A stretch of DNA of 36,365 nucleotides from Opitutaceae bacterium (GCA_016795545.1 JAEUGX010000009.1:1-36365); one strand, 5' to 3'; shown: positions 24,463-32,856, counted from the stretch's first letter. Translations and numbers: made by a program. Notes: generated by a model not told the origin, from the letters alone.

Positions 24463-25215
24463 TCACTGCTTGCCGATCTGGCCGACGGTCAGGCCGCCGT
24501 CGACGACGACGATCTGGCCGGTGATGTAGGCGGAGGCCGGCGCCAGCAGGAAGACCACGGCGCCGGCGCAGTCCTCGGGCGTGCCGAGGCGGCCCTGCAG
24601 GATCTTCTTCTCGTAGTGCCGGACCTTCTCGGGGTTGCGGTCCGTCCAGGAATTGAGCGGCGTGCGGATCAGGCCCGGGGCGATGCCGTTGACGCGCAGC
24701 TGGTGCGGGGCGAGCGACTGGGCCAGCGAACGGGTCATCATCACCAGCCCGCCCTTCGACGTGTCGTACGCGGTCGAGTCGTCCTCGGGCTGGAAGCCGT
24801 TCGTGGAGCAGACGGTGACGATCGCCCCCGGCCGGCGGCGTTCCACCATGGCGCGGGCAAACGCCTGCATGAGGAAGTAGTTGGCCCGCACGTTCAGGCC
24901 GAGCGTGCGGTCGAAGAGCGCGGCGTCCATCTCCAGAAACGGCCGGTCGAAGAAGCTGCCGGCGTTGCACACGAGCAGGTCGAGGCCGGGCGCGGCGGCG
25001 AAGGCCGCGCGCACGAGCGCGCCGGGGCCATCCTCGCGCAGCAGGTCGCCCGGCAGGAAGACGTCGCCGGCGCCGAGGCCCGGCGGCGGGGCGTCCTTGC
25101 CGTGGAACACCACCCGGGCGCCCGCGGCCTGCAGGCCGCGGGCGATGCCCAGGCCGATGCCCTGCGACGATCCGGTGACGAGCACCGTGTGTCCGGAGAG
25201 GGAGAAGGGATTCAT
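24463..25215 (-). CDS. Short-chain dehydrogenase/reductase
   Basis: A 250-residue classical SDR with [12 protein letters not shown] (cofactor loop), CNAG near 83-86 and the catalytic residues S137, Y150 and K154 (YDTSKGG). The end [15 protein letters not shown] is typical of the family. Specificity is not readable from these motifs; gluconate/sugar-acid and 3-oxoacyl reductases share them. It is the last gene of the minus-strand operon controlled from the GntR region, 25 bases after the CBM9-like gene. It converges on the aldo/keto reductase of the IclR operon. Its leader GCCTCCTTCCGC is pyrimidine-rich. Confidence 0.88.
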   Translation of the reverse strand: MNPFSLSGHTVLVTGSSQGIGLGIARGLQAAGARVVFHGKDAPPPGLGAGDVFLPGDLLREDGPGALVRAAFAAAPGLDLLVCNAGSFFDRPFLEMDAALFDRTLGLNVRANYFLMQAFARAMVERRRPGAIVTVCSTNGFQPEDDSTAYDTSKGGLVMMTRSLAQSLAPHQLRVNGIAPGLIRTPLNSWTDRNPEKVRHYEKKILQGRLGTPEDCAGAVVFLLAPASAYITGQIVVVDGGLTVGQIGKQ

Positions 25216-25240
25216 GCGGAAGGAGGCGGGGCGCCGCGGC

Positions 25241-25918
25241 TCACGCGCCGCCTTCCAGCACCAGCCGCTGCCATTCGTGGCGGCGGTGGTAGGACGGCTC
25301 GGTGAGCGGGGCGGTGGCGGAATAGACCGGCTCCGGCCGGCCGGAGTAGTCGTAGCGGCAGACGGTGGTGTCGAGCGCGAGCTGCGCGCTGAACAGGGGC
25401 AGGCCGAGCACGTTGGCGGGGATCAGCGCCTGGGCGACCCAGTAGTCCGGCGCGACGTGCACCGCGCTGCGCACCCAGTCGCCGAGGTCGATCTGGAAAT
25501 TCGCCAGCGGGGCCTCGCCGCGGCGGAAGCGCTCGAGGCCGTCGGGCGGCCAGAGCAGCTGCAGGCGCTGGTTCTCCGGCGTGATGTGCAGCTCCAGGTA
25601 GAGGGGCTGGCCGGACACCTGCAGGAAGACCTCGCAGATGTCGCCGAGCTCCCAGGTGCGCTCGTTCAGCCGGCGCGCGCGGTTGCCCGCGCCGGCGCCG
25701 ACGAAGACCGCGTCGTAGCGCAGGAAGGAGCCGTGCCAGCCGACCCGGGCCCAGCCGGGATGGAAGCCGGGCTCGGGCCCGTCCGGCCGCCAGCCCTGGA
25801 CCAGCGGCTGCCAGCTCGCGTCGACCGACGCGGGCGAGAGGCGGGAGGCGTCAAAGAGCGGTCCGGCAACGGGACGGGCGCGCCAGACGGAGGCAAGGGC
25901 GGGCGGGGGAGTGGACAT
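25241..25918 (-). CDS. CBM9-like carbohydrate-binding-type protein without a signal peptide
   Basis: A 225-residue protein whose middle resembles family 9 carbohydrate-binding or DOMON-like beta-sandwiches: [18 protein letters not shown], then [20 protein letters not shown], then [18 protein letters not shown]. The GDICEVF...[10 protein letters not shown] pattern corresponds to the strand carrying ligand residues in CBM9 modules. There is no signal peptide or membrane segment, so it should be cytosolic, which is odd for a carbohydrate-binding module. The ATG at 25918 ([10 protein letters not shown]) is used because the longer frame overlaps the neighbouring SDR antisensically. It sits between two SDRs (gaps 16 and 25 bases) and is thus part of the catabolic operon. 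Its role is unknown; a substrate-binding or enzyme-partner function is possible. Confidence 0.72.
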   Translation of the reverse strand: MSTPPPALASVWRARPVAGPLFDASRLSPASVDASWQPLVQGWRPDGPEPGFHPGWARVGWHGSFLRYDAVFVGAGAGNRARRLNERTWELGDICEVFLQVSGQPLYLELHITPENQRLQLLWPPDGLERFRRGEAPLANFQIDLGDWVRSAVHVAPDYWVAQALIPANVLGLPLFSAQLALDTTVCRYDYSGRPEPVYSATAPLTEPSYHRRHEWQRLVLEGGA

Positions 25919-25934
25919 GGCGAAGGGCGGACGG

Positions 25935-26705
25935 TCAGACGCAGCGCCCGCCGTCGACCTCGAGGCAGACTCCCGTGATGAAGTTGGAGGCCGGGGCGGC
26001 CAGGAAGACCGCGGCGTTGGCCACGTCGGCCGGCGTGCACAGGCGCCCGAGCGGGATGGAGGCGAGGAAGCGGGCGCGGTTCTCCGGCGTGTCGGGCGCG
26101 CCCATGAAGGTGGTGAGCAACGGCGTGTCGGCGATGGCGGGATTGATGGCGTTGACGCGGATGTTTTCCGGCCCGAGCTCGACCGCAAGGGACTTGGTGA
26201 TCAGCACCACCGCCCCCTTGGAGCCGTTGTACCACGACAGGCCCGGCCGCGGGCGCACCGCGGCGGTCGAGCCGATGTTGATGAAACAGCCGCCTTTCTG
26301 CCGGCGGAAGACCGGCACGCAGTGCACGGCCGCCAGGTAGAGGCTCTTGACGTTCACCTGGTAGAGGCGGTCGAAGAATTCCTCCGTCACCTCGAGCATG
26401 GGCCGGTTCGGGTGGCTCATGCCGGCGTTGTTGACCCACACGTCGATGCGGCCGAAGGCCGCGACCGCGGCCTGGGCGAGGGCGGCCATGTCGGCCGACA
26501 CGCTCACGTCGACGCGGCAGAACCGCGCCTCGCGGCCGGCGGCGCGCAGGGCCTGGGTGACGCGTTCACCCGCCTCGGGGTTGAAATCGGCGACGACGAT
26601 CCGCGCGCCTTCGGCGGCGTAGGCGTGGCAGATCGCCTCGCCAAAGCCGGAGCCGCCGCCCGTGACGACGGCGACCAGGTTTTCCATGCGGCCAGGTTGT
26701 TTCAT
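25935..26705 (-). CDS. Short-chain dehydrogenase/reductase
   Basis: A 256-residue classical SDR. TGGGSGFGEAI (15-25) is the cofactor loop. An Asp at the end of the second strand (VVADFN, D40) predicts NAD rather than NADP. NNAG (92-95) and the catalytic S146, Y159 and K163 are present. The FEG-like loop INPAIADTPLLTTFMG shapes the substrate pocket. Members of this type oxidise sugars, sugar acids and sulfolactaldehyde-like compounds. Two starts are possible: the ATG at 26705 (MKQPGR) or at 26687 (MENLVAVVTG), the latter being closer to the usual SDR N-terminus. It lies 84 bases after the aldolase, a gap occupied by two hairpins. Confidence 0.88.
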   Translation of the reverse strand: MKQPGRMENLVAVVTGGGSGFGEAICHAYAAEGARIVVADFNPEAGERVTQALRAAGREARFCRVDVSVSADMAALAQAAVAAFGRIDVWVNNAGMSHPNRPMLEVTEEFFDRLYQVNVKSLYLAAVHCVPVFRRQKGGCFINIGSTAAVRPRPGLSWYNGSKGAVVLITKSLAVELGPENIRVNAINPAIADTPLLTTFMGAPDTPENRARFLASIPLGRLCTPADVANAAVFLAAPASNFITGVCLEVDGGRCV

Positions 26706-26730
26706 GGTTCGGGGAAGGAAGGGGGGCCCG

Positions 26731-26782
26731 GCCCGCGCCGGAGTCCGGCGCGGGCGGAAGGAGGCGGGCGGCGGACCGCCCG
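26731..26782 (-). other. Two strong hairpins between the aldolase and SDR genes
   Basis: On the minus-strand transcript the first hairpin met is a 7-bp stem with a 4-base loop (26765-26771 with 26776-26782). The second is a perfect 11-bp GC stem with a 3-base loop (26731-26741 with 26745-26755). No U-run follows either. They fill the only sizeable gap in an otherwise tight operon, which suggests mRNA processing or stability control that uncouples the aldolase/oxidoreductase part from the SDR/CBM9 part. Confidence 0.6.
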
Positions 26783-26789
26783 GGGCGGC

Positions 26790-27611
26790 TCAGGTGTACG
26801 GCGACTTGGACTTGGGCTGCGCCGCGGCCGGGATCGACTTGAAGTGGTTCTGCAGGACCTCGAGCCGCTGCTGGAAGTACGTCGAGAGCGCGACGACGTC
26901 GGCGCCGGCGTTGAACACCTGGTAGCCCTCGGCCAGCAGCTCCTCGAAGGGCGCGATGAGGCCGGCGGTCATGGCGAACTTGCCGTGCTTGCGCGCGGCC
27001 GCGGCCACGCGCTTGCGGGCGGCGACGACGACCGGGTCCTGCAGCTGGCCGGGCTTGCCGATGCGGTGGCTGAAGTCGCCGGGTCCGAACAGGATCCCGT
27101 CGAAGCCCGGCACCGCGGCGATCTTCTCGACCTGCTCGAGCGCTTCGGGCGACTCGATCTGCAGGATCACGACGCGCTCGTGGTTGGAATGCCGGATGTA
27201 CTCGTCCATCGGCAGCAGGCAGAACTGGCCGTCGATGTTGCCGCCGTCGAGCGCGCGGCGCCCGATCGGCTGGAAACGCACCCAGTCGACGATCTGGCGG
27301 GCCTCGGCGTCGCTGGCCACGTGCGGGACGATGATGCCCGTGGCGTCGGCCTCGAAGGGCCGGATATAGTCGCTGTAGCTGCCGCGGCTGACGCGCACGA
27401 AGGTGTCGACGTCGTGCACGCGGGCGGCCCGGATCTGGTTCTCGAGGCCGATCCAGTCGTTCGGCACGTGCTCGGTGCAGAGCCAGACGGCGTCGACGCC
27501 GCAGAGGCCGGCGATCTCGATGACGCGCGGCTCGGAAAGGTTGATCTTGAGCGTCCTGGGCAGGTGCCCCTGGCGGAGCAGCTTCAGCACGCGGCTTTCA
27601 CGGGTTTTCAT
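26790..27611 (-). CDS. HpcH/HpaI-family class II aldolase
   Basis: A 273-residue metal-dependent pyruvate aldolase of the HpcH/HpaI family, which cleaves 2-keto-3-deoxy or 4-hydroxy-2-keto acids to pyruvate and an aldehyde. Catalytic residues align with E. coli HpaI (H45, R70, E149, D175) as H48 in CTEHVPN, R73 in FVRVSRG, E153 in LQIESPEAL and D179 in FGPGDFSHRIG. The C-terminal tail SIPAAAQPKSKSPYT is an extension with no recognised role. It lies 11 bases after a Gfo/Idh oxidoreductase gene. With the enolase-superfamily dehydratase at 35583 it could complete a non-phosphorylated sugar-acid route. Confidence 0.9.
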   Translation of the reverse strand: MKTRESRVLKLLRQGHLPRTLKINLSEPRVIEIAGLCGVDAVWLCTEHVPNDWIGLENQIRAARVHDVDTFVRVSRGSYSDYIRPFEADATGIIVPHVASDAEARQIVDWVRFQPIGRRALDGGNIDGQFCLLPMDEYIRHSNHERVVILQIESPEALEQVEKIAAVPGFDGILFGPGDFSHRIGKPGQLQDPVVVAARKRVAAAARKHGKFAMTAGLIAPFEELLAEGYQVFNAGADVVALSTYFQQRLEVLQNHFKSIPAAAQPKSKSPYT

Positions 27612-27622
27612 AAGAGAGGGGA

Positions 27623-28618
27623 TCAGCGCGGACCGATTTCGGACAGCGGCACGACGCGGCCGCCTTCCTCGCGGCTGCGGATGCCGGCGACGACCAGCTT
27701 CATCAGCTCGACCGTCTCCGCGAAGGGGAACGGGCGCTCGCCGGTGCGCAGGTACTGGATGAAGCCTTCGAGCTGGGTCTTGAAGGCATAGAAGGTGTCG
27801 CTGAACGCGACCTGCACCTTGCCGACGGTGCCGCAGAGCTGCAGGCAGCCGAAGCCGCCGTACATGTCGGACGACGCCACCACGATCGCGTCGATGCCGC
27901 GACGGTGGGTGAGGTGGACGATGTTGCGTTCCTTGGTGCCGATGTTGCGCGCGGTGAGGAAGCCGGGGCCGAGGATCGGGTAGATGCTCTCCAGCGCGTG
28001 GATGCCGTAAGTCTCCCACTTCTTCGCGGTGGTGATGCTCGCGAAACGCAGCTCGCCCAGTTCGTGGGTCGAGATGCGGTAGGGGAGGTACTCCTTGGCG
28101 TAGCGCATGGCGCTCGAGGACATGATCCACTTGCCCTCTTGGACCCAGCGGGCGAACACCTTGAGGTCGGCCTCGTTGTCGACCAGCGGCTTGTCGACAA
28201 ACACCGGGATCCCGGCCTCGACGAACGGGCGCGCGCGCGCGACGTGCTCGCCGCCGATGTCGGTGGCGATGACCACCGCGTCGACCTGGCCGATGACGTC
28301 GGTCGGCTTCGCGACGACGTGCGGGATCAGCGCGCACTTCGCGACGTGCTCGGCCGTGAAGCCGCCGTCGCCGACGCAGCACACATGCGTCACCTTGACG
28401 TTCGGGATGGTGAGCGTGTCGGCCGGCTGCTTGTTGAGGTAGGCGGGAATCCCGGCGAAGGGGCATTCCTTGGTCATGACCTCGCGGTCGTAGCCGTTGA
28501 ACATGGCCGTCCAGGAGTACGGATGGCCGTTGCCCACGGTGCTGCCGAGCATCGCGAGCCGGATGGGGGCGTTCGGGCCGAACGCCTTCGGGGTGGAGGA
28601 AGTTTTCTTTTTAGGCAT
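27623..28618 (-). CDS. Gfo/Idh/MocA-like oxidoreductase, divergent type
   Basis: A 331-residue NAD(P)-dependent oxidoreductase. The Rossmann loop is unusual: RLAMLGSTVGNGHPYSW in place of GxGxxG. The rest is recognisable, with VDAVVIATDIGGEHVARA and the family Lys in VFVDKPLVDNEAD (DKP instead of EKP), and a C-terminal domain with several His (YGIHALESIY, NIVHLTHRRG). A loop rich in Cys and Pro (MTKECPFAGIPAYLNKQPAD) separates strands. The family oxidises or epimerises sugar hydroxyls through keto intermediates. It overlaps the upstream Gfo/Idh gene by 8 bases and precedes the aldolase by 11. The ATG at 28618 is preceded by CCAACCTCC, with no Shine-Dalgarno sequence. Confidence 0.85.
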   Translation of the reverse strand: MPKKKTSSTPKAFGPNAPIRLAMLGSTVGNGHPYSWTAMFNGYDREVMTKECPFAGIPAYLNKQPADTLTIPNVKVTHVCCVGDGGFTAEHVAKCALIPHVVAKPTDVIGQVDAVVIATDIGGEHVARARPFVEAGIPVFVDKPLVDNEADLKVFARWVQEGKWIMSSSAMRYAKEYLPYRISTHELGELRFASITTAKKWETYGIHALESIYPILGPGFLTARNIGTKERNIVHLTHRRGIDAIVVASSDMYGGFGCLQLCGTVGKVQVAFSDTFYAFKTQLEGFIQYLRTGERPFPFAETVELMKLVVAGIRSREEGGRVVPLSEIGPR

Positions 28619-29606
28619 GGAGGTTGGCGCAGTTGACGCGGGCCCCGGTGTCGGCCGAGGCCAGCGCGGCGAGGTTGAAGCGGAGGGAGGCCAGCGCGGC
28701 CTCCATCGTGCACAGGCGGGCGGGGCGCCCCTCGACCTGGTCGAGGAAGGCCGCGGCCTGCGCGATGAAGTGCGAGTCGCGCTCGGGCACCGGCGCGTCG
28801 TGCCAGGTCCAGTCCGCTTCGCCCGCACGCAGGAAACCCCAGCGCTGCCGGTGGAACTCGACGCTCACGCTGCCCTGGGCGGCGTGGAACTGGATCGTGG
28901 TCTCGTTTGGGGCCTGAAACTGGTTGAGCGTGTACGAGGCCAGGACGTCCCGGTGCCGGGCGCAGATCGTCACCGTGTCCTCCACCGTCACCCCGGGCAG
29001 CACCTGGTGCGCACAGTCGCAGAACAGGCTGTCCGCCGGTCCGATCACGCTCTCCACCCAGTTCACACAGTGGGTCAGGGCGTCCTGGATCGCGCCGCCG
29101 CCGGTCTTCCGGTCGCGGTAGTAGGTCTGGGCGTACGCCGGCCGCAGCAGGTGGAAGGGCTGGCCCGTCGTGACCGTCGCCAGCTTCACCGGGCCGAACT
29201 CGCCCCGGCGGAGGAACTCCCGCGCCTGGACGAGGAAGGGAAAGACGTGCAGCACGTAGGCCACCGCCGTCTGCCGGCCGGAGGCGTCCCGCGCGCGCAG
29301 CAGCGCCTCGACACCCTCCAGCGATTGCGACAGCGGCTTCTCGATCAGCACATGCATGCCGCGCTCCAGCGCGCGGATCGCCATCGGCACGTGCAGGTGC
29401 GCCGGGGTGCAGATGACCACGGCGTCATATTTCACCGCCGGATCATCCCATTTGGCCGTGACCGGCACCCGGTAGGTCTCGGCCATGCGCTGCAGCAGGG
29501 CGGGATTGGCGTCGCAGGCGGTCACCTGCGCGCGGCCCGTGCGCTGGAAACAGCGCAGGTGGCGTTCGCCAATACTGCCGCAGCCAAGGATGAGAACGGA
29601 ATGCAT
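28611..29606 (-). CDS. Gfo/Idh/MocA-family oxidoreductase
   Basis: A 331-residue NAD(P)-dependent oxidoreductase with a canonical Rossmann loop, LGCGSIGERHL, then DAVVICTPAHLHV and the catalytic motif VLIEKPLSQS (EKP). The C-terminal half shows GGGAIQDALTHCVNW, the conserved Asp and His region of the family. Substrates are usually sugars, inositols or their acids. It is the first gene of the minus-strand operon and divergent from gntR, with the TGTATACA operator about 90 bases before its ATG. Its stop region overlaps the next gene's start by 8 bases, so translation of the two oxidoreductases is coupled. They differ strongly in sequence, so they probably act on different steps. Confidence 0.92.
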   Translation of the reverse strand: MHSVLILGCGSIGERHLRCFQRTGRAQVTACDANPALLQRMAETYRVPVTAKWDDPAVKYDAVVICTPAHLHVPMAIRALERGMHVLIEKPLSQSLEGVEALLRARDASGRQTAVAYVLHVFPFLVQAREFLRRGEFGPVKLATVTTGQPFHLLRPAYAQTYYRDRKTGGGAIQDALTHCVNWVESVIGPADSLFCDCAHQVLPGVTVEDTVTICARHRDVLASYTLNQFQAPNETTIQFHAAQGSVSVEFHRQRWGFLRAGEADWTWHDAPVPERDSHFIAQAAAFLDQVEGRPARLCTMEAALASLRFNLAALASADTGARVNCANLHA

Positions 29607-29697
29607 GAAATTAGAGAGTGGCCAACAAGGACGCGAGTAGGTATGTGGCCATGCGGTCGGTTTGGGAATACCGCAGGATATTGCGGCTTGTCATTTG

Positions 29698-29705
29698 TGT
29701 ATACA
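29698..29705. promoter_or_regulatory. GntR-type operator TGTATACA, site 1
   Basis: TGTATACA is a perfect 8-bp palindrome of the GT-N(x)-AC form bound by FadR/FCD-type GntR regulators. It lies in the AT-richer gap between the divergent Gfo/Idh operon and gntR, followed by ATTTGTAT. The same palindrome plus ATT recurs before the TonB-dependent receptor. A promoter-like TTGTCA (29688-29693) and TATCCC (29710-29715) flank it on the plus strand, so a bound repressor would block gntR transcription. Confidence 0.65.
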
Positions 29706-29725
29706 TTTGTATCCCCTTCGTTAAA

Positions 29726-30466
29726 TTGAAAATTGTCAACTCCGACATCGCTTATGACTACATTCGGAAGCGAATTCTCAGCGGAGAATACCCTTCCGGC
29801 AAGGCTCTGATCACGGATACGTTGTCGGCCGAGATCGGAGTCAGCCGCACGCCCGTGCGGGACGCGCTGCGTCAGTTGGAGGCCGACGGGCTGGTCAGCA
29901 TCAAGCCGCATCTTGGAGCCAGCGTCAAATCACTTGATTACAAGGAATTAAGAGAGCTTTGCGAGTTGCGTCTGGCTTTGGAGAGTCATGCGGCGGGCCT
30001 GGCGGCGCGGCATCGGACGGTCGAGGACCTGCACGAGATCCGCTATGCGCTCCAGGCGATGCGGGGCCTCACCGAGCAGATCATCGCGGCGAAGACGGAG
30101 CAGCCGCTGCTCACCGACCTGATCCGGGAAGACATCCGCTTCCATGTAGCCATCATGGCCGCGGCGAAGAACGATCTCATCAAGAAGGAGATTTTGCGGC
30201 TGCACCTCGTGCACCGCATCGTGTCGGGCAACGAGACTGCCGTTGGTGGCGAGAAACCCACGCGTGACGTCCGCCGCCGCGCCGTGATGGCCAGTCATGA
30301 GGCGATCTTCGACGCGGTCGAGCGGCAGGATGTCGCGGCGGCCCGGCATGAGATGGACCTCCACATCCAGGACATCATCGACAGCAGCCTGCTCATCAAG
30401 GCCCAGGCCCAAAAGAGCCTCGCCGTGCGCGAGCTCACCGAGGAGGAGTTGAAGTATATTGTATGA
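29726..30466 (+). CDS. GntR-family (FCD) transcriptional regulator
   Basis: A 246-residue regulator. The winged helix-turn-helix comes first (IAYDYIRKRILSGEYPSGKA, then LSAEIGVSRTPVRDALRQLE), then an all-helical FCD effector domain (about 80-235). Its metal-site residues appear in REDIRFHVAIMAAAKN and in ASHEAIF and EMDLHIQD. The frame is open from 29618, with ATGs at 29618 and 29651, but those starts would put the operator inside the gene and add a hydrophobic tail foreign to the family. The TTG at 29726 gives the normal N-terminus and is preferred. It is divergent from the Gfo/Idh operon and lies 191 bases before the receptor. FCD regulators usually sense sugar acids or other carboxylates. 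Confidence 0.88.
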   Translation: MKIVNSDIAYDYIRKRILSGEYPSGKALITDTLSAEIGVSRTPVRDALRQLEADGLVSIKPHLGASVKSLDYKELRELCELRLALESHAAGLAARHRTVEDLHEIRYALQAMRGLTEQIIAAKTEQPLLTDLIREDIRFHVAIMAAAKNDLIKKEILRLHLVHRIVSGNETAVGGEKPTRDVRRRAVMASHEAIFDAVERQDVAAARHEMDLHIQDIIDSSLLIKAQAQKSLAVRELTEEELKYIV

Positions 30467-30599
30467 TTTACAGGGAACGCCCGATCGGCTTGCATGTCGC
30501 CCCGTGGACCCCATTGACGGTCCGTGACCCGAGTGCTGTTCCTTCCTCGCCACCCTTCGCTTCCGAATAGCATTGACAGCGCATTTGCCAGGACACCAC

Positions 30600-30607
30600 T
30601 GTATACA
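30600..30607. promoter_or_regulatory. GntR-type operator TGTATACA, site 2
   Basis: The same palindrome as at 29698, again followed by ATT, lies 50 bases before the start of the TonB-dependent receptor. Its TATACA half could double as a -10 element. A TTGACA at 30573 is 23 bases upstream, too far for a normal spacer. The rest of the 191-base gap (30467-30657) shows no other clear signal. Confidence 0.65.
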
Positions 30608-30657
30608 TTGTTAGTAACCGTAGGGAACGTCGGTACACCTCTTTCCCCTAACACCAA

Positions 30658-32856
30658 ATGATCAAAACACACCGTTGCTCCGCCCTTGCGCGGACTTTCG
30701 TTGCGTGTGCGGCCTCCCTGGCTGCCACTTCGCTCACGATCGGCCAGGCTACCTCGGATGACGCGGCTTCGAACAAGGAGATCCTTACGCTCTCCAAGTT
30801 CGAGGTCACGACCACCCAGGACAAAGGCTACATCGCCAACAACTCGGCCTCAGGTTTCAAGACGAACCAGGCGCTCATCAAGATCCCGCAGTCGGTGACG
30901 GTCATCACGCGCGACCTGATCGACGACATCGGAGCGACCAAGACCTCCGACGTGCTCCAGTTCGCGGGCGCCTCGCAGTTCTACCGCGGTGAGTCGATCC
31001 GCCTCCGCGGCGCGCGCACCCTCAACGCGTACATGGACGATGCGATCGAGAACGTGCCGTACAGCGACAACGTCAACATCGACTCCTACGAGGTCATCCG
31101 CGGCCCGGCGGGCGTGCTCTACGCCAACGCCAGCGTCGGCGGCGTGGTGCTCAAGTCCACCAAGAAGCCGCTGCCCTACGACCGCAAGCAGGTGACGTTC
31201 TCCCTCAAGGACTGGGGCCAGTACCGCGGTGAGCTCGATTTCACCGGCCCCGCCGGCGAGATCGGCGATGCCAAGCTGTCCTACCGCCTGGTGGCCGCCT
31301 ACCAGGACGGCGACGCCTACTTCCGCAACGTCGAGGACCAGCGCCTGGCCGTCCACCCGACCATGCAGGTCGACTTCAAGAACACCACGGTCCGCTTCGC
31401 CCTCGACTACGTCGACATCACCAGCATCGCCGGCGGCCAGAGCTTCGTACTGCCGAACGGCAAGCTCTACACCGGTGCCGGCCGCGACGAGGCCTACTAC
31501 CCGAAGGGCATCATGGAGAACCACACGCAGATCCGCGAGCGCATCGCCCTCCTGCACCGCTTCTCCCCGAACTGGGAGGCCAAGATGACGCTCTCTCACC
31601 TCTGGTACGAGCGCAAGGGCACCAACGTGCTGCCGAACAACCTCAACCTCCAGCAGGGCGTCTTCAACCTGTTCGCGCGCCGCAACTACCAGCGCATGGA
31701 CAACTGGGTGATCAACCAGGACTTCCTCGGCAACTACCACATCGGCAACCTGGAGAACCAGAGCGCCGCCGGCTTCACGCTGACGGACGAGTACAACCGC
31801 GCCGCCTTCACCAACAGCACGACCTTCGGCACGAACGGCAACATCTTCCGTCCGTTCCCGATCGCCAACCCGCAGATGGACAGCGTGGTCGTCCCGACCT
31901 ATGAGTCCTACGGCCCCGCCTCCGCGGTCGGCAGCTGGACCAACAATCGCCGGTCCACCTACTACTACCAGCATCAGATCACGGCCATTCCGGACCGCCT
32001 GATCCTGGTCGGCGGCATCACCAAGGCCGGCCTGCAGGTGAACGACGTCCCGAACGTCCAGCAGAAGCTGAGCGCCGGCGGCACCCGCATCGTCAACTAC
32101 GACGAGAACCTGCACCGCTACGGCGCCGTGATCAACATCACCAAGGACATCGCCATCTACGGCCTCAAGTCCACGACCTTCTCGCCGCAGGGCAACAGCA
32201 ACACCCGCGACTTCAACGGCGTGCTCCTGCCCGCCCAGAGCGGCGAAGGCACCGAGTTCGGCATCAAGACCGCGCTCATGGACGGCAAGCTCTCGGCGAC
32301 GGTCGCCTTCTTCGACATGGACCTGACCAACGTCGGCGTGCTCCAGGCTGGCCTCAGCCCGGTCACCGGCGTGGCTTGGTTCCTGCCGACCGGCATCCAG
32401 ACCCAGAAGGGTTGGGACGCGACCGTCGCGTTCGCGCCGATCCCGCAGTGGCAGATCCTCGTGACCGCCTACGACGGCACCGTGAAGGACCAGAACGGCG
32501 TCAAGCTGAACAACACCTACGAGAACCTCTACAGCTTCTTCACCCGCTATGACTTCACGGGTGGCTCGCTGCGGGGCGTGAGCATCGGCGGTGGCGCCAG
32601 CAAGACCGGCGGCAACTTCTTCGGCCCCGTCGGCAGCTACATCAAGGAGGATGGCACCGCCCCGGCCTCGATCGTCCTCGAGTCGGTCTGGAACGCCAGC
32701 ATGTTCATCTCCTACAAGTACGACAAGCACTGGACCTTCCGCCTCAACATCGAGAACCTGCTCGACAAGGCGTTCGTCATGGGTGCCCAGTCGCCGCTGT
32801 TCGCCGACCCGAGCCCGCCGCGCACGTTCCAGCTCTCGTCGACCTACCGCTTCTAA
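30658..32856 (+). CDS. TonB-dependent outer-membrane receptor (Opitutaceae style)
   Basis: A 732-residue outer-membrane transporter with a signal peptide (about 1-30, ending near TIGQA). The TonB-box-like ILTLSKFEVTTTQ follows at 42-54. The plug domain runs to about residue 170 (IPQSVTVITRDLIDDIG, then YEVIRGPAGVLYANASVGGV). The barrel extends to a C-terminal aromatic, TYRF. Receptors with this N-terminus are numerous in Opitutaceae and are often called ferrichrome or siderophore receptors by homology, but many lie in carbohydrate loci as here. No SusD partner or glycoside hydrolase is visible. The operator 50 bases upstream links it to the GntR regulator, so import of the pathway's substrate is the likely role. 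It is followed by two hairpins. Confidence 0.93.
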   Translation: MIKTHRCSALARTFVACAASLAATSLTIGQATSDDAASNKEILTLSKFEVTTTQDKGYIANNSASGFKTNQALIKIPQSVTVITRDLIDDIGATKTSDVLQFAGASQFYRGESIRLRGARTLNAYMDDAIENVPYSDNVNIDSYEVIRGPAGVLYANASVGGVVLKSTKKPLPYDRKQVTFSLKDWGQYRGELDFTGPAGEIGDAKLSYRLVAAYQDGDAYFRNVEDQRLAVHPTMQVDFKNTTVRFALDYVDITSIAGGQSFVLPNGKLYTGAGRDEAYYPKGIMENHTQIRERIALLHRFSPNWEAKMTLSHLWYERKGTNVLPNNLNLQQGVFNLFARRNYQRMDNWVINQDFLGNYHIGNLENQSAAGFTLTDEYNRAAFTNSTTFGTNGNIFRPFPIANPQMDSVVVPTYESYGPASAVGSWTNNRRSTYYYQHQITAIPDRLILVGGITKAGLQVNDVPNVQQKLSAGGTRIVNYDENLHRYGAVINITKDIAIYGLKSTTFSPQGNSNTRDFNGVLLPAQSGEGTEFGIKTALMDGKLSATVAFFDMDLTNVGVLQAGLSPVTGVAWFLPTGIQTQKGWDATVAFAPIPQWQILVTAYDGTVKDQNGVKLNNTYENLYSFFTRYDFTGGSLRGVSIGGGASKTGGNFFGPVGSYIKEDGTAPASIVLESVWNASMFISYKYDKHWTFRLNIENLLDKAFVMGAQSPLFADPSPPRTFQLSSTYRF

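Noticed and set aside
25911..27791. A 626-residue plus-strand open frame
   Set aside because: Opposite an SDR, the aldolase and part of a Gfo/Idh gene; Asp/Arg/Val-rich with no motif.
29618..29725. N-terminal extension of the GntR regulator from the ATGs at 29618 or 29651
   Set aside because: It would place the operator palindrome inside the gene and add a hydrophobic segment not found in the family.
30573..30607. TTGACA and TATACA as the receptor promoter
   Set aside because: Spacer of 23 bases is too long for sigma70; kept only as a note under the operator.
30850..32730. A 626-residue minus-strand open frame
   Set aside because: Antisense to the TonB-dependent receptor; Val/Asp/Glu-rich shadow with no domain.
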